Assembly (NCBI RefSeq): GCF_026163565.1 | Contig: NZ_JAPDKN010000025.1 | Location: 1-64,000 of the forward strand | DNA from: Chryseobacterium sp. YIM B08800 | GTDB taxonomy: Bacteria > Bacteroidota > Bacteroidia > Flavobacteriales > Weeksellaceae | Reading direction: 5' to 3' | DNA: 64,000 nucleotides | In this document: piece by piece, positions 17,576 through 26,144 of the stretch | Layout of the letters: each line of letters opens with the position of its first letter | Position numbering within the stretch: the first letter of the stretch is position 1 | Translations under genes and position numbers: made by a program | The notes under the pieces: generated by a model | Databases searched by the model: none | What the model was told of the DNA's origin: nothing | What the model saw: the letters and a program-made list of their open reading frames with translations, nothing else

Positions 17576-17634
17576 CTTTGATGGCGTGATAAGAATAGAG
17601 GCAATATTTGCTTTTACATATTACGTCATCAAAG
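17576..17634. repeat. Inverted repeat upstream of the PNPOx-like gene
   Basis: CTTTGATGGCGTGATAA (17576-17592) and TATTACGTCATCAAAG (17619-17634) are inverted and pair over about 16 bp with two G-T pairs. The loop is about 26 nt. It could be an operator or a 5' leader structure of the minus-strand gene, or a mobile-type palindrome. The rest of the 206-nt gap shows nothing. Confidence 0.55.
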
Positions 17635-17746
17635 TTGGAGTTTTGATAAAAATAAAGAAATATTGTATAATAAACAATTTTTAATTCAAACCTGAATGAA
17701 AAAAATGAATTTTACATTTCTGCTTAATTAATATAACTCTTTTTAT

Positions 17747-18118
17747 TCAATCAACTAAAATTCTATCATCAAAAACTTCTTTTCTATTTTTTAGGATTGA
17801 ATCAAAATCAATGGGTTTAAAACTAATCTGTCTTTTATAAAATTTAAAATCATCATTGTAAATCTCTAAAATTTTATCTTTAGTTTCTTTATTGGGATTT
17901 TGTAAATATTTTTCACAAAGGCAAAGTGCCAATTCTTGTTTCGCAGATTCAAGCCTCCATTGATTACCGACCATATGTTGTCCGTCTACTTTAAATTCCA
18001 CTTTTTCATCTAAAACATCATATTTGATTTTACAAGATTTAAAACTAATTTCTCCGGTATATTTTTCGGTACAGGAAAACAGTATTGTCAAAAGGGAGAA
18101 TAGATAGATTGGTTTCAT
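17747..18118 (-). CDS. Small lipoprotein of unknown function
   Basis: This 123-residue protein has a lipoprotein signal (YLFSLLTILFSC, cysteine at 16) and no domain I recognise. The mature part contains a CKIKYDV strand and two close cysteines (LCLCEKY). It is 28 nt downstream of the membrane-protein gene at 18147-18695, on the same strand, so the pair may be co-transcribed. Confidence 0.65.
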   Translation of the reverse strand: MKPIYLFSLLTILFSCTEKYTGEISFKSCKIKYDVLDEKVEFKVDGQHMVGNQWRLESAKQELALCLCEKYLQNPNKETKDKILEIYNDDFKFYKRQISFKPIDFDSILKNRKEVFDDRILVD

Positions 18119-18146
18119 TTTGTAAAGCCTATGGTAGCTATAGTTT

Positions 18147-18695
18147 TTATTGTTTTAAAAATTCACGGACATTTTCATAGTTTTTTTTGCTATTTTCCAG
18201 AAAACTTAATCTTATTTGAATTTTATTTTTATTAATTAATAAAAATCCTTTTACTAAAAACTGATCAAGTTTTGTTTCACGTTTCGATATTACATTATTT
18301 AGAGACTTTAAATAAATTAGTATTGAAGAATTATTGTTATTATCGAATAATGCGGTTTTCTTTATATCTTTTTGTTCGACAAAATATTTTCCATTTTTAT
18401 AAATAATTCCGTTTACTTTCGTCAGTTCAAGTTTTCCTCGAATTAACATACTCAATGAGTCAGCTAAAAGAACTAAAAAAAGCAAGTTCAGAAATAAAGA
18501 AATTCCTAATAACAAGTTTTCTCTTTCATAAAATAATTTTCCCACCCATCGATGTCTTCCAGATGATGAAGGTGGTCTATGAGCCAAATATTCATAATTT
18601 ATTGTTATTAAACCAAAAATGGCTAATAAAATTATTGATAAACTCAAGTATTTTATAACTTTTAATTTATTATATTTAATTGTAAGTTCTTTCAC
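18147..18695 (-). CDS. Membrane protein of unknown function
   Basis: This protein has two membrane segments (VIKYLSLSIILLAIFGLITI and LLGISLFLNLLFLVLLADSL) followed by a cytoplasmic part of about 100 residues with a KNGKYFVEQKDIKK strand. I choose a GTG start at 18695 (VKELTIKYNK). The reading frame stays open to an ATG at 18776, but those extra 27 residues are encoded by the palindromic element at 18724-18815 and look spurious. No family is recognised. Confidence 0.55.
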   Translation of the reverse strand: MKELTIKYNKLKVIKYLSLSIILLAIFGLITINYEYLAHRPPSSSGRHRWVGKLFYERENLLLGISLFLNLLFLVLLADSLSMLIRGKLELTKVNGIIYKNGKYFVEQKDIKKTALFDNNNNSSILIYLKSLNNVISKRETKLDQFLVKGFLLINKNKIQIRLSFLENSKKNYENVREFLKQ

Positions 18696-18723
18696 TATTG
18701 ATGGTAAATTAGTAAAAATTGCA

Positions 18724-18815
18724 GCTAACGGAAAAAGTATTGGTGAAGTGCAGGTCAAATGTGGAAATTTTTTCAATTATCTTTTCCTTCTACATTTTGC
18801 CAATATAATGTTAGC
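18724..18815. repeat. GCTAAC-ended palindromic element, full copy
   Basis: The left arm GCTAACGGAAAAAGTATTGG with TGAAGTGCAG is mirrored by CTACATTTTGCCAATATAAT with GTTAGC. The arms share GCTAAC, TATTGG and a [TC][GA]AA[AG]TG[TC]AG block. It lies between two unrelated minus-strand genes. Partial copies are at 19641-19669 and 20361-20393. Confidence 0.6.
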
Positions 18816-18823
18816 CGAAGTTG

Positions 18824-19612
18824 CTATTTGTAGTTTATTTTGCGATTTAACTCAATTGGATTATTGTCTTGTAAAATATTATTTTGCATCTCTTTAACCT
18901 TTATAGAAATATCCACTGTATTACCTTTCGGATCGGTAAATGTAGCTGTCTTCCAACCTTTTGAATTTATATTAAATGGGTCATTAAAATATGATTTTGC
19001 AAGTGTTTCATATTTTTTCCAATCAATTTTTACTGTTTTTGTTCGTGCGTCAAAAATATTCCCGCCTTTCTTGACTTCTATCAAATTAAATGAATATTCA
19101 TTGTTTGAATCTTGAATAGAAACGATCAACCCAGGTAAACCACTGAAAATATAGGGACCATCTGCAAAAGGTAATTCTGTAGTAAACCAAGCGATCCAGT
19201 TTCTTCCTCCATAATGTGTTTCTGCTTTTTGAGATCTATATTTTCCAATGAGTTTTTGTTCCGAAGTAATATTCCAATTTAATATTTCCTCAACTGGAAG
19301 AAGATAATCTGTTCCCAAATAAGTTATTACTTTTTCAATTCTTTTTTGAGCTAAATTCTTTTTGATATAGAATTGGTTTTCAACACCCATTTTAAACCTT
19401 CCGTGTCCATTATTCAACTTTATTGAATCTAAATTTTTGTCTAGTGAATCTCTAAAAATTGAACTATTTTTTTTTAAATCCAAAATCATATAATCGGAAT
19501 TGACATCATCTGGTTTTTCTGAATTTAGTTTGTATTTTGTTTCGTAAATAAAACTAAATTTTTGCGAGAAGCAAAAAGTAGATATTCCAAGAAAAAATAT
19601 AATAAATTTCAT
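18824..19612 (-). CDS. GLPGLI family protein
   Basis: This 262-residue protein has a signal peptide (FIIFFLGISTFCFSQK) and the defining motif FSGLPGLIVSIQDSNNEY, which places it in the GLPGLI family, found almost only in Bacteroidota and without a known role. It should be secreted or periplasmic. The ATG at 19612 gives a clean signal peptide. A longer frame to 19708 runs through the GCTAAC repeat at 19641-19669 and is not convincing. Confidence 0.82.
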   Translation of the reverse strand: MKFIIFFLGISTFCFSQKFSFIYETKYKLNSEKPDDVNSDYMILDLKKNSSIFRDSLDKNLDSIKLNNGHGRFKMGVENQFYIKKNLAQKRIEKVITYLGTDYLLPVEEILNWNITSEQKLIGKYRSQKAETHYGGRNWIAWFTTELPFADGPYIFSGLPGLIVSIQDSNNEYSFNLIEVKKGGNIFDARTKTVKIDWKKYETLAKSYFNDPFNINSKGWKTATFTDPKGNTVDISIKVKEMQNNILQDNNPIELNRKINYK

Positions 19613-19640
19613 TTGTGAAGAGAGTTTGTTTAAAACTTCT

Positions 19641-19669
19641 GCTAACGGTTTGGAGCTTTGCGAAGTGAG
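19641..19669. repeat. GCTAAC element, single arm
   Basis: GCTAACGGTTTGGAGCTTTG then CGAAGTGAG matches the left arm of the element at 18724-18815. It lies directly 5' of the GLPGLI gene. The partner arm is not clear. Confidence 0.5.
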
Positions 19670-19840
19670 AAAATTATAAGAATGAAAAGTTGAATAATTC
19701 ACAATCATAGCGATTTTTTTTTCAATGAAATTAAATTGCTAGAAAATGTGGAATTGAAAAGTAGGGGCGAAAAAGATGTGAAAACCTTCAATTCAATATT
19801 TTTTCCCGAATTTCAAATAACTTGTTATTTACAGGTGTTT

Positions 19841-20326
19841 TTAAGTGAAAATTTCCTTAAATTCATCAATAAAAGAAAATTGTTCATATCCCAAATATTT
19901 GATTTTGATTTCAATTTCATTTTTTAGAAGGAAGTAATTTTTATGATAAAATTCTGATATTTTTATTGTTTTTTTGTCATTTTTGTACAAATATAAATAT
20001 TCATAAGTTCCTCCTTTAGATGTTTGATGAGAATACTTCCATCCTGTAATTTCAGAAAATTTGTAAGTTTCAATTTTAAGTCCAAAAAATCTTCTTACTT
20101 CAAGCTGATTATTTTCAATTTTTACGATAATAATTTTTGTTCGTAATTCTCCAACTAAGAATAATAATGTTAAAATAAGAATTGAGGGAACGAATATTTT
20201 TGGAAATATTTTGTCTTCGTAATATGGATTATTAAAGAACGTCGGTATTACTTTTATTACAGTAAAAATTACAGCAAAAAATAAAATTATAGTGAAATAT
20301 GTTTTAATTGTGAATTTTGATTTCAT
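19841..20326 (-). CDS. Membrane protein with a PH-like soluble part
   Basis: This 161-residue protein has two membrane segments (TYFTIILFFAVIFTVIKVIP and FVPSILILTLLFLVGELRTK) and a C-terminal part with VEIEN-like strands (IENNQLEVRRFFGLKIETYK, FSEITGWKYS) that resembles the small bacterial PH-type domain. The assignment is tentative. The function is unknown. The 228-nt gap between it and the GLPGLI start holds only the repeat at 19641-19669. Confidence 0.6.
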   Translation of the reverse strand: MKSKFTIKTYFTIILFFAVIFTVIKVIPTFFNNPYYEDKIFPKIFVPSILILTLLFLVGELRTKIIIVKIENNQLEVRRFFGLKIETYKFSEITGWKYSHQTSKGGTYEYLYLYKNDKKTIKISEFYHKNYFLLKNEIEIKIKYLGYEQFSFIDEFKEIFT

Positions 20327-20360
20327 TTTGTTCTGCAGTTTTTTTTAGGAGACGTTTTTC

Positions 20361-20393
20361 GGTAACGTTTAACCTTACGCATTTCGCCAATCC
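20361..20393. repeat. GCTAAC-type element, short copy
   Basis: GGTAACGTTTAACC is followed by TTACGCATTTCGCCAATCC. The second part matches the right arm of the element at 18724-18815. It lies directly 5' of the PH-like membrane-protein gene, in the same relative place as the other two copies. Confidence 0.45.
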
Positions 20394-20477
20394 AAACTTA
20401 TTACGTTAAAGTAATATAATTATCTAGTTCAAAACAATTTTAAATCAACATTAAAAGAAAAATATTGATCTCAATAT

Positions 20478-21197
20478 TTATAGAAGTATTGAATTTTTGG
20501 CTTCCAACTTTTCAATCAAATTCCCTTTCACCACCGTAAAAGTATAATCTTTAGCTTCTGCAAACGAAATCTCGTATTTTCTTTCAATATTTCTCAATTC
20601 TTCTGGAAATTGGGATAAAATATGGTCGTAATATTCATCAAGAAAATCTTTTGAAGGCATTTTGTAATTAATCTTTAATTGAAAACGTCTGATGATGGCG
20701 GTATCAATAATTTCTGCGTGATTGGTAGCACACAATAAAAGTGCATTTTCAGGATAATAATCAATTAGCTGAATCAGAGTATTAACCAGTCTTCTCATTT
20801 CACCAACATCTTTATCGTCACTTCCACGGGCTTTTCCGATTTGATCGAGTTCGTCGAGAAAAAGAACCGATCTTTCTCTTGCAGCCTTGTCGAAAATCAT
20901 TTTGATGTTTTGAGAAGTTTCCCCGATTCTTGATGAAACAATGTTGCTCAAATTTAAGATGATAATACTTTTTCCTAAAGCATTGGCAATTGCTTTTGCG
21001 GTCATTGTTTTTCCGCAACCTGAACTTCCTTCCAGAAGTATTTTGTTATTAACCGGAAGTCCGTATTCCTGAAGTTCTTTGATGTAAGTATGTTCTTTGA
21101 TGAGCTGTACAAATTGTTCTTTATTTTGAGGCTCAAGATAAACTTCATCAAGCGTTACAGCTTCTTTATCCTGAATAATGAGATTGTACAGATTCAT
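20478..21197 (-). CDS. Stand-alone AAA+ ATPase
   Basis: This 239-residue protein is a single AAA+ module: Walker A GSSGCGKT near residues 57-64, Walker B SVLFLDELD near 111-119, sensor 1 LLLCATNH and arginine fingers IIRRF. The closest type is the FtsH/Cdc48-like AAA clade, but no protease, membrane or substrate-recognition domain is attached. Such short AAA ATPases are usually cytoplasmic remodelling factors; the target is unknown. A short C-terminal tail replaces most of the lid domain. Confidence 0.82.
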   Translation of the reverse strand: MNLYNLIIQDKEAVTLDEVYLEPQNKEQFVQLIKEHTYIKELQEYGLPVNNKILLEGSSGCGKTMTAKAIANALGKSIIILNLSNIVSSRIGETSQNIKMIFDKAARERSVLFLDELDQIGKARGSDDKDVGEMRRLVNTLIQLIDYYPENALLLCATNHAEIIDTAIIRRFQLKINYKMPSKDFLDEYYDHILSQFPEELRNIERKYEISFAEAKDYTFTVVKGNLIEKLEAKNSILL

Positions 21198-21382
21198 ATT
21201 TCTTGAACATTTATATTAATCTGCAAAGATAATTGATTTAAAATTTTGAATCCTATTTAAATGAGTCTGAAAAACAATTTCTCCATTTAATTTTCAAATT
21301 CTTGTAAATTAAATTCATCTATTTTAAAGCATTTTAAATCTGCTCAATCCGCAAAATATGCGAGAGAAAATTGTAATTTTTA

Positions 21383-21883
21383 TTAAGCTTTAGATTTTAA
21401 AATAGATTCAAACTTCTCAACATAATTTTCATCAGCAAAGTCTATAAAAAACTGATTCTGCCAGTTTTGAGTTTTTGTTGCCTGTTTATTTTGTGGAATA
21501 TCCCAGTTCGGATAGACTCTGAAACCTCTTTTTCCATCTTTAAGATCTGTACTGAGAATTTGATTTTTAATTAAAACATCTTTCGTAAAAAGGAAAAAAC
21601 CGAAATTCTCAGATGTTTCAGTTAGAATTAAATAAAAATCGGAAGTGTCTTCAGAAGTAAAAGGTTCTGTTTCTTTAGAAATAGGATTTCTTTTCCATAA
21701 AGTGACGAACTGACCAATTTTTGTTGGGGTTACTTTAGCTTTTCTGAATTTAATTTGAAAGGAGTTGAGCTGAAAGTTGCATCCAAAATATTCTTTGGAT
21801 TCTTGATCTTGATGTAGCTTGGAAATGACTAAATCGAGTTTTGAAAAAAGTAATATTTGAAGTTTCTCGAGTAGGGTAGTCAT
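21383..21883 (-). CDS. MepB family protein
   Basis: This 166-residue protein matches the MepB family throughout, with GCNFQLNSFQIKFRKAKVTP and KIGQFVTLWKRNP near the middle and GKRGFRVYPNWD near the end. In Staphylococcus aureus mepB lies beside the MepA multidrug pump and MepR, and its own role is not known. No pump gene is adjacent here. Confidence 0.85.
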   Translation of the reverse strand: MTTLLEKLQILLFSKLDLVISKLHQDQESKEYFGCNFQLNSFQIKFRKAKVTPTKIGQFVTLWKRNPISKETEPFTSEDTSDFYLILTETSENFGFFLFTKDVLIKNQILSTDLKDGKRGFRVYPNWDIPQNKQATKTQNWQNQFFIDFADENYVEKFESILKSKA

Positions 21884-22002
21884 TGTTTTATGTTTTCGGC
21901 TCTTTTACTCCGGGTGAGTAAAAGAGCAGCAGTTCTAGACTGCAAACATAAATAAAAATATTAATTGAAATTTGTTAAATAAAAGAAAGTGTTTATTAAA
22001 AA

Positions 22003-22083
22003 CTAGTTTCTTTCTTTTCTAGTTGTTACAAAATAAGAAGTAACAATAACTGCACATGTAGCGATACCAATATAAGCGATCAT
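22003..22083 (-). CDS. 26-residue membrane miniprotein
   Basis: A short frame encodes MIAYIGIATCAVIVTSYFVT followed by TRKERN and a stop. The profile is one hydrophobic helix of about 19 residues and then a basic tail, which is the topology of a small single-span membrane protein. The upstream A/T-rich leader (AATTTAAAAATT before the ATG) is like that of the real genes here. Apart from it, the 647-nt gap 21884-22530 shows no gene I can support. Existence needs conservation or expression data. Confidence 0.45.
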   Translation of the reverse strand: MIAYIGIATCAVIVTSYFVTTRKERN

Positions 22084-22530
22084 AATTTTTAAATTTTTAA
22101 ATTATTTATTATTTATTGCGAATTTTATAATTGCAATATTACGACTTTCAAATGACGTGCCAAATTGAATCTCTATGATGTATATCAGTGTTTTGTGTAT
22201 GTATAAACAGGTTTTTATATAAATTTAGTATTAATAAATTGACTATTGAAGATGTTTGATTCTTTTATTTTTAATTGTTTAATTCATAAAAAATTAAGAA
22301 TATGTTAATGTTTTTATATTTGTCGTTTTCAGGTTGATAAAATCAAGGAAATGGAATGTAAAGCATATTAAATATTAGAAATATTAAAAACTGACTTTTT
22401 TATACTTTAGTTTTATGTCATATTTTTCCGGTTTTTTGAAAAACATGTAAAAAATTACACCTTGAAATAAAATAAGTGTCAGTAATTGCAGTAAGAAAAT
22501 GAAACGGATTTTTGTTTGTTGCCGAAAATC

Positions 22531-23262
22531 TTAATATAACTTTTGATCGTTTTTGCAGAAAAAACTTGTGCGTTTTCCTTTTCCAGTATCTTTTTTTATG
22601 ACTTCTGCACCACATTTTGGGCAGTTTTTCTGATGGTAAATCTGAAAATGTTTACTCAAGACATTGGCTTTTTTCCATTTTTTAAAATCGAAGCTGTAAT
22701 TTCTTGCTTCTGAAATGATTTCCTTTAATTTTTTCGGAGGCAAATTTCCAATCAGACTTTCCGGATGAATTCCAACTCTGAATAAAGCTTCATTTTTAAT
22801 AATATTTCCAACTCCTGAAAAAATATCCTGATTCATCAAGGCATCACAAATCATCATTTTAGGATTTTCTTTTAAAACTTTTTCAGTTTTTTCTGGGCTC
22901 CATTTGTCGCTCATCACATCAGCTTCCCAGTCGATTTTTTTAAGAAAACTTTCATCTACAGTTTTTACTGAACAAGTATAAAAATACATTCCGTCATCTT
23001 TGAAAGTCAGCCCCAATCGGAGCGTGTCGATGTCTTTTCTTTTATATAAACTGTAAGAGCCAAACATCAATAAATGAATTTTGAAAATAATTGTATCGAA
23101 AATCAAATAAGTTTGCTTGCCGAAAGTTTTAATTTCTCTTAAAACCTGTCCTTTTATATTATGAACTTCAGAGATTTCACTTCCATCAGCTTTAATCACC
23201 TTTTCACCTACAAATTTTTGCAGATCTTCTTTCATTAAAACAATTGTTGGACCTTCAGGCAT
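22531..23262 (-). CDS. Formamidopyrimidine/endonuclease VIII-type DNA glycosylase
   Basis: This 243-residue protein starts MPEGPTIVLMKED, which supplies the catalytic N-terminal proline and adjacent glutamate of the Fpg/Nei family after Met removal. It has the helix-two-turn-helix segment DIFSGVGNIIKNEALFR near residues 142-158 and a C-terminal CPKCG...FFCKND zinc-finger-like region. The fourth zinc ligand expected as cysteine is aspartate or is missing. It should remove oxidised bases from DNA and cut at the abasic site. It is closer to Nei than MutM, judged by MPEGP and the short middle part. Confidence 0.85.
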   Translation of the reverse strand: MPEGPTIVLMKEDLQKFVGEKVIKADGSEISEVHNIKGQVLREIKTFGKQTYLIFDTIIFKIHLLMFGSYSLYKRKDIDTLRLGLTFKDDGMYFYTCSVKTVDESFLKKIDWEADVMSDKWSPEKTEKVLKENPKMMICDALMNQDIFSGVGNIIKNEALFRVGIHPESLIGNLPPKKLKEIISEARNYSFDFKKWKKANVLSKHFQIYHQKNCPKCGAEVIKKDTGKGKRTSFFCKNDQKLY

Positions 23263-23318
23263 GAGTTGGTTTTTAAAGAAAAACTCAAATATTATTCCTT
23301 TAAAAGTAAAATTTGAAT

Positions 23319-23326
23319 TAATTTTG
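23319..23326 (+). promoter_or_regulatory. Candidate promoter box very close to the dGTPase start
   Basis: TAATTTTG fits TAnnTTTG and ends 4 nt before the first ATG (23331). If used, the transcript would be leaderless or nearly so. Confidence 0.4.
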
Positions 23327-23330
23327 AAAA

Positions 23331-24689
23331 ATGATGAATTTGAACCAAATTTTTACCAGTCAGCGTACCGGTAACAATCCAAATACTACAGCTTCAAGAA
23401 CAGATTTTCAGAGAGATTTTGATAGAATTATCTTTTCTTCGGCTTTCAGAAGACTACAAAATAAAACGCAGGTTTTTCCACTTCCGGGAAGTGTTTTTGT
23501 GCATAATCGTTTGACGCATTCTTTAGAAGTTTCTTCTGTAGGAAGAAGTTTAGGAAGTGTGATCGGAGAATTTATAGCTGAAAATTTTAAAAGTGATCTT
23601 ACAGAAGATTCAAAGAATTTTTACAACCATAATTTAGGAAATGTAATTGCTGCAGCCTGTCTGTGTCATGATGTTGGAAATCCTGCTTTCGGACATTCCG
23701 GGGAAGATGCAATTGCCAGTTATTTCGACCGGAATGAAAATGATCTGAAGCCTAAATTTCACGAAAAAGAATGGGCTGATCTGGTTAATTTTGAAGGAAA
23801 TGCCAATGCAATTCGGGTTTTAGCACAACAGCAAAACGGAAAAGATGCAGGAGGAACTCAATTAACGTTTGCAACTTTAGCAAGTATTGCAAAATATCCC
23901 TGTGAAGCCATTGCCAAGAAAAAAGGAATTATCCACAGAAAAAAATTCGGATTTTTTCAGAATGAAAAAGATATTTTCCTTGAAATTGCAAAAGGAACAA
24001 ATTTAATCTCAGAAAGCGAAGAACCATATATTTTTAAAAGGCATCCTTTCGTATGGCTAGTAGAAGCTGCCGATGATATTTGCTACAATATTATCGATAT
24101 GGAAGATGCGCACAGATTGGGTATTGTTTCAACGGCCGATTGCACAAACTTGTTTTTTGAGCTGGTAAAATCAGAAACTGATGATGTTGACAGAGTAAAA
24201 AGAAAGCTCGATTCTATAGGAAATGACAACGAAAAGATTTCCTATTTAAGAGCAAAGGTTATTAATGCTTTAATTAATAAATCGATTTCGATGTACAAGC
24301 AAAACTTTAATAAAATTCTTGAAGGAAACCTTGATAAAGCCTTGCTTGATATCTATAAAAGTGAAAATAAAGCTTTGCAGGATATCGAAAGCTTTTCAGT
24401 CGAAAAAATATACAATCATAAAGCAGTTGTGGAAATTGAAAATGCAGGATACAACGTAATGTACGAATTGCTTGATCATTTTATTCCGTCAATTTTAAAA
24501 TCTGAAGATCAAATTAAATCTTACGATACCAAAGCTTTAAAATTAATTCCAAAACAATTCATTTACGAAGAAGGAAGCGATTACCAGAAAGTTCTTGGTG
24601 TGATTGATTTTGTTTCGGGAATGACTGATAATTACGCAACTGACCTTTACCGAAAAATAAAAGGAATTGATATTGGGATGACAATGTAG
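23331..24689 (+). CDS. dgt: dGTPase (deoxyguanosinetriphosphate triphosphohydrolase)
   Basis: This 452-residue enzyme hydrolyses dGTP to deoxyguanosine and triphosphate. It has the HD-domain metal ligands: FVHNRLTHSLEVSSVGRSLG, then CHDVGNPAFGHSGED near residues 112-125, and a later VEAADDICYNIIDMED. The N-terminal SRTDFQRDFDRIIFSSAFRR is typical of the Dgt family. Two adjacent ATGs exist (23331, 23334). It is divergent from the glycosylase gene, so two nucleotide or DNA-quality genes share an intergenic region. Confidence 0.94.
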   Translation: MMNLNQIFTSQRTGNNPNTTASRTDFQRDFDRIIFSSAFRRLQNKTQVFPLPGSVFVHNRLTHSLEVSSVGRSLGSVIGEFIAENFKSDLTEDSKNFYNHNLGNVIAAACLCHDVGNPAFGHSGEDAIASYFDRNENDLKPKFHEKEWADLVNFEGNANAIRVLAQQQNGKDAGGTQLTFATLASIAKYPCEAIAKKKGIIHRKKFGFFQNEKDIFLEIAKGTNLISESEEPYIFKRHPFVWLVEAADDICYNIIDMEDAHRLGIVSTADCTNLFFELVKSETDDVDRVKRKLDSIGNDNEKISYLRAKVINALINKSISMYKQNFNKILEGNLDKALLDIYKSENKALQDIESFSVEKIYNHKAVVEIENAGYNVMYELLDHFIPSILKSEDQIKSYDTKALKLIPKQFIYEEGSDYQKVLGVIDFVSGMTDNYATDLYRKIKGIDIGMTM

Positions 24690-24722
24690 GATTAATCATT
24701 TTAATTTGATTTATCTGTAATT

Positions 24723-24730
24723 ATTTTTGT
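24723..24730 (+). promoter_or_regulatory. SPFH gene promoter, -7 box
   Basis: TATTTTTG fits TAnnTTTG and lies 29 nt before the ATG at 24760. Confidence 0.55.
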
Positions 24731-24759
24731 ATCTTCTCAACGAATTAAAATTAAATAAT

Positions 24760-25701
24760 ATGTTTCCAATTTTAGGGGTACTTATATTTTTTGGGCTTAT
24801 CGTCCTTTTCGCTTCCTTTTTTACTGTAAAGCAGGAATCTGCGGCTGTTGTAGAAAGATTAGGAAAGTTTTTGAAAGTGAGTCATGCTGGTTTGCATTTG
24901 AAAATTCCGTTTCTGGATCAGATTTCAAAACGTCTGAATCTTAGAATTCAGCAATTGGATGTTATTATTGATACTAAAACATTAGATAATGTTTTTATCA
25001 AAATGAAAGTTTCTGTACAGTATCAGGTAATCAGAGAAAATGTAAAAGATGCCTATTATCGTTTAGAAAATCCTGAAAATCAGATTACATCTTACGTTTT
25101 TGATGTAGTGCGTGCAGAAGTTCCAAAAACGAAATTAGATGATGTTTTCGTAAGAAAAGACGATATTGCAATTGCTGTAAAAAGTGAATTGCAGGAATCA
25201 ATGCAAAGTTATGGTTATGATATTATCAAAGCTTTGGTAACCGATATCGATCCGGATGAACAGGTGAAGCACGCCATGAACAGGATAAACGCTGCAGAAC
25301 GTGAAAAAACTGCTGCAGAATACGAGTCTGAAGCCCAAAGAATTAGAATTGTTGCCGTTGCAAAAGCTGAAGCAGAATCTAAAAAACTTCAGGGACAGGG
25401 TATTGCAGACCAAAGAAGAGAAATTGCAAAAGGTCTTCAGGAATCTGTCGGAATGCTAAATTCTGTAAATATTAAACCTCAGGAAGCTTCCGCATTAATT
25501 GTTGTAACCCAACATTATGATACTCTACAGTCGATTGGTGCAAATAATAGAAGCAACTTGGTTTTATTACCTAATTCTCCTACAGCAGCGAGTTCTATGT
25601 TGAATGATCTGGTTGTTTCAATGGCAGCAACACAAAAAATGGAAGAGTATTCTAATGCTCCATCGCCTAATCCGCCAAAAAATAGAGGACATCAGGAATA
25701 A
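24760..25701 (+). CDS. SPFH/Band 7 stomatin-like membrane protein
   Basis: This 313-residue protein has an N-terminal membrane anchor (FPILGVLIFFGLIVLFASFF), a Band 7 domain (ESAAVVERLGKFLKVSHAGL to about residue 170) and an alanine/glutamate-rich coiled coil (INAAEREKTAAEYESEAQRI). Its family (stomatin-like, QmcA-like) forms oligomers in membrane microdomains and often modulates membrane proteases. The usual partner NfeD is not adjacent. The start at 24760 is preferred over a TTG at 24727, which lies inside the promoter box. Confidence 0.9.
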   Translation: MFPILGVLIFFGLIVLFASFFTVKQESAAVVERLGKFLKVSHAGLHLKIPFLDQISKRLNLRIQQLDVIIDTKTLDNVFIKMKVSVQYQVIRENVKDAYYRLENPENQITSYVFDVVRAEVPKTKLDDVFVRKDDIAIAVKSELQESMQSYGYDIIKALVTDIDPDEQVKHAMNRINAAEREKTAAEYESEAQRIRIVAVAKAEAESKKLQGQGIADQRREIAKGLQESVGMLNSVNIKPQEASALIVVTQHYDTLQSIGANNRSNLVLLPNSPTAASSMLNDLVVSMAATQKMEEYSNAPSPNPPKNRGHQE

Positions 25702-25712
25702 ATAATTTAAAA

Positions 25713-25752
25713 AAATCCCTTTCAAAAATAATTGAAAGGGATTTTTTTTATT
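25713..25752. terminator. Bidirectional terminator
   Basis: AAATCCCTTTCAA (25713-25725) pairs with TTGAAAGGGATTT (25732-25744), with A and T tracts on either side. It serves both convergent genes. Confidence 0.85.
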
Positions 25753-26095
25753 TCTTGGTTTTAGAAACCTGCTTTATCAAAGTATATTTAATTGAAGAAG
25801 CATCCATTGGTGGATTTTCAATTTTCTCTGTTTTTACTTTTAAAACATATTCATATCCCGGTTCGTAAGTGAAACCTTCAATGTTGGTGTAGAAATTTTG
25901 CCAGCTATCAGATTCTTTTTCTTTTACCTGAAGACATTTCATAGGAGCTACTCCTGTGCAATCTGCTGTTTCGGGACCTACAATAAATGTTTTTTCATTG
26001 TCTGATGTCGAGTTGGGCATCGGCTTACATTGTGATAAAACAAATAAAGACGATACTAGTAATGTTCCTTTTAGAAAGAGTTTCGCATTTTTCAT
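25748..26095 (-). CDS. DUF4377-type lipoprotein
   Basis: This 115-residue protein has a signal peptide with a lipobox-like end (LFVLSQC) and a mature part matching DUF4377: VGPETADCTGVAPMKCLQVK, then WQNFYTNIEGFTYEPGYEYV. The two cysteines of DC.GV.PMKC are the family hallmark. DUF4377 proteins are surface or periplasmic and of unknown role; some carry the domain with HslJ-like modules, absent here. Confidence 0.78.
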   Translation of the reverse strand: MKNAKLFLKGTLLVSSLFVLSQCKPMPNSTSDNEKTFIVGPETADCTGVAPMKCLQVKEKESDSWQNFYTNIEGFTYEPGYEYVLKVKTEKIENPPMDASSIKYTLIKQVSKTKK

Positions 26096-26144
26096 AACTT
26101 CATATAATTTGGGGTTGGGTTACAAGTTTTGTGCCAAAGAAAAT

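Noticed and set aside
18696..18776. Longer N-terminus of the membrane protein gene to the ATG at 18776
   Set aside because: The extra residues come from the palindromic GCTAAC element and do not extend a signal or domain.
19613..19708. Longer N-terminus of the GLPGLI gene to 19708
   Set aside because: It runs through the GCTAAC repeat and would bury the signal peptide.
20818..21018. A 66-residue frame in another phase of the AAA ATPase gene
   Set aside because: It is an out-of-frame reading of the Walker region.
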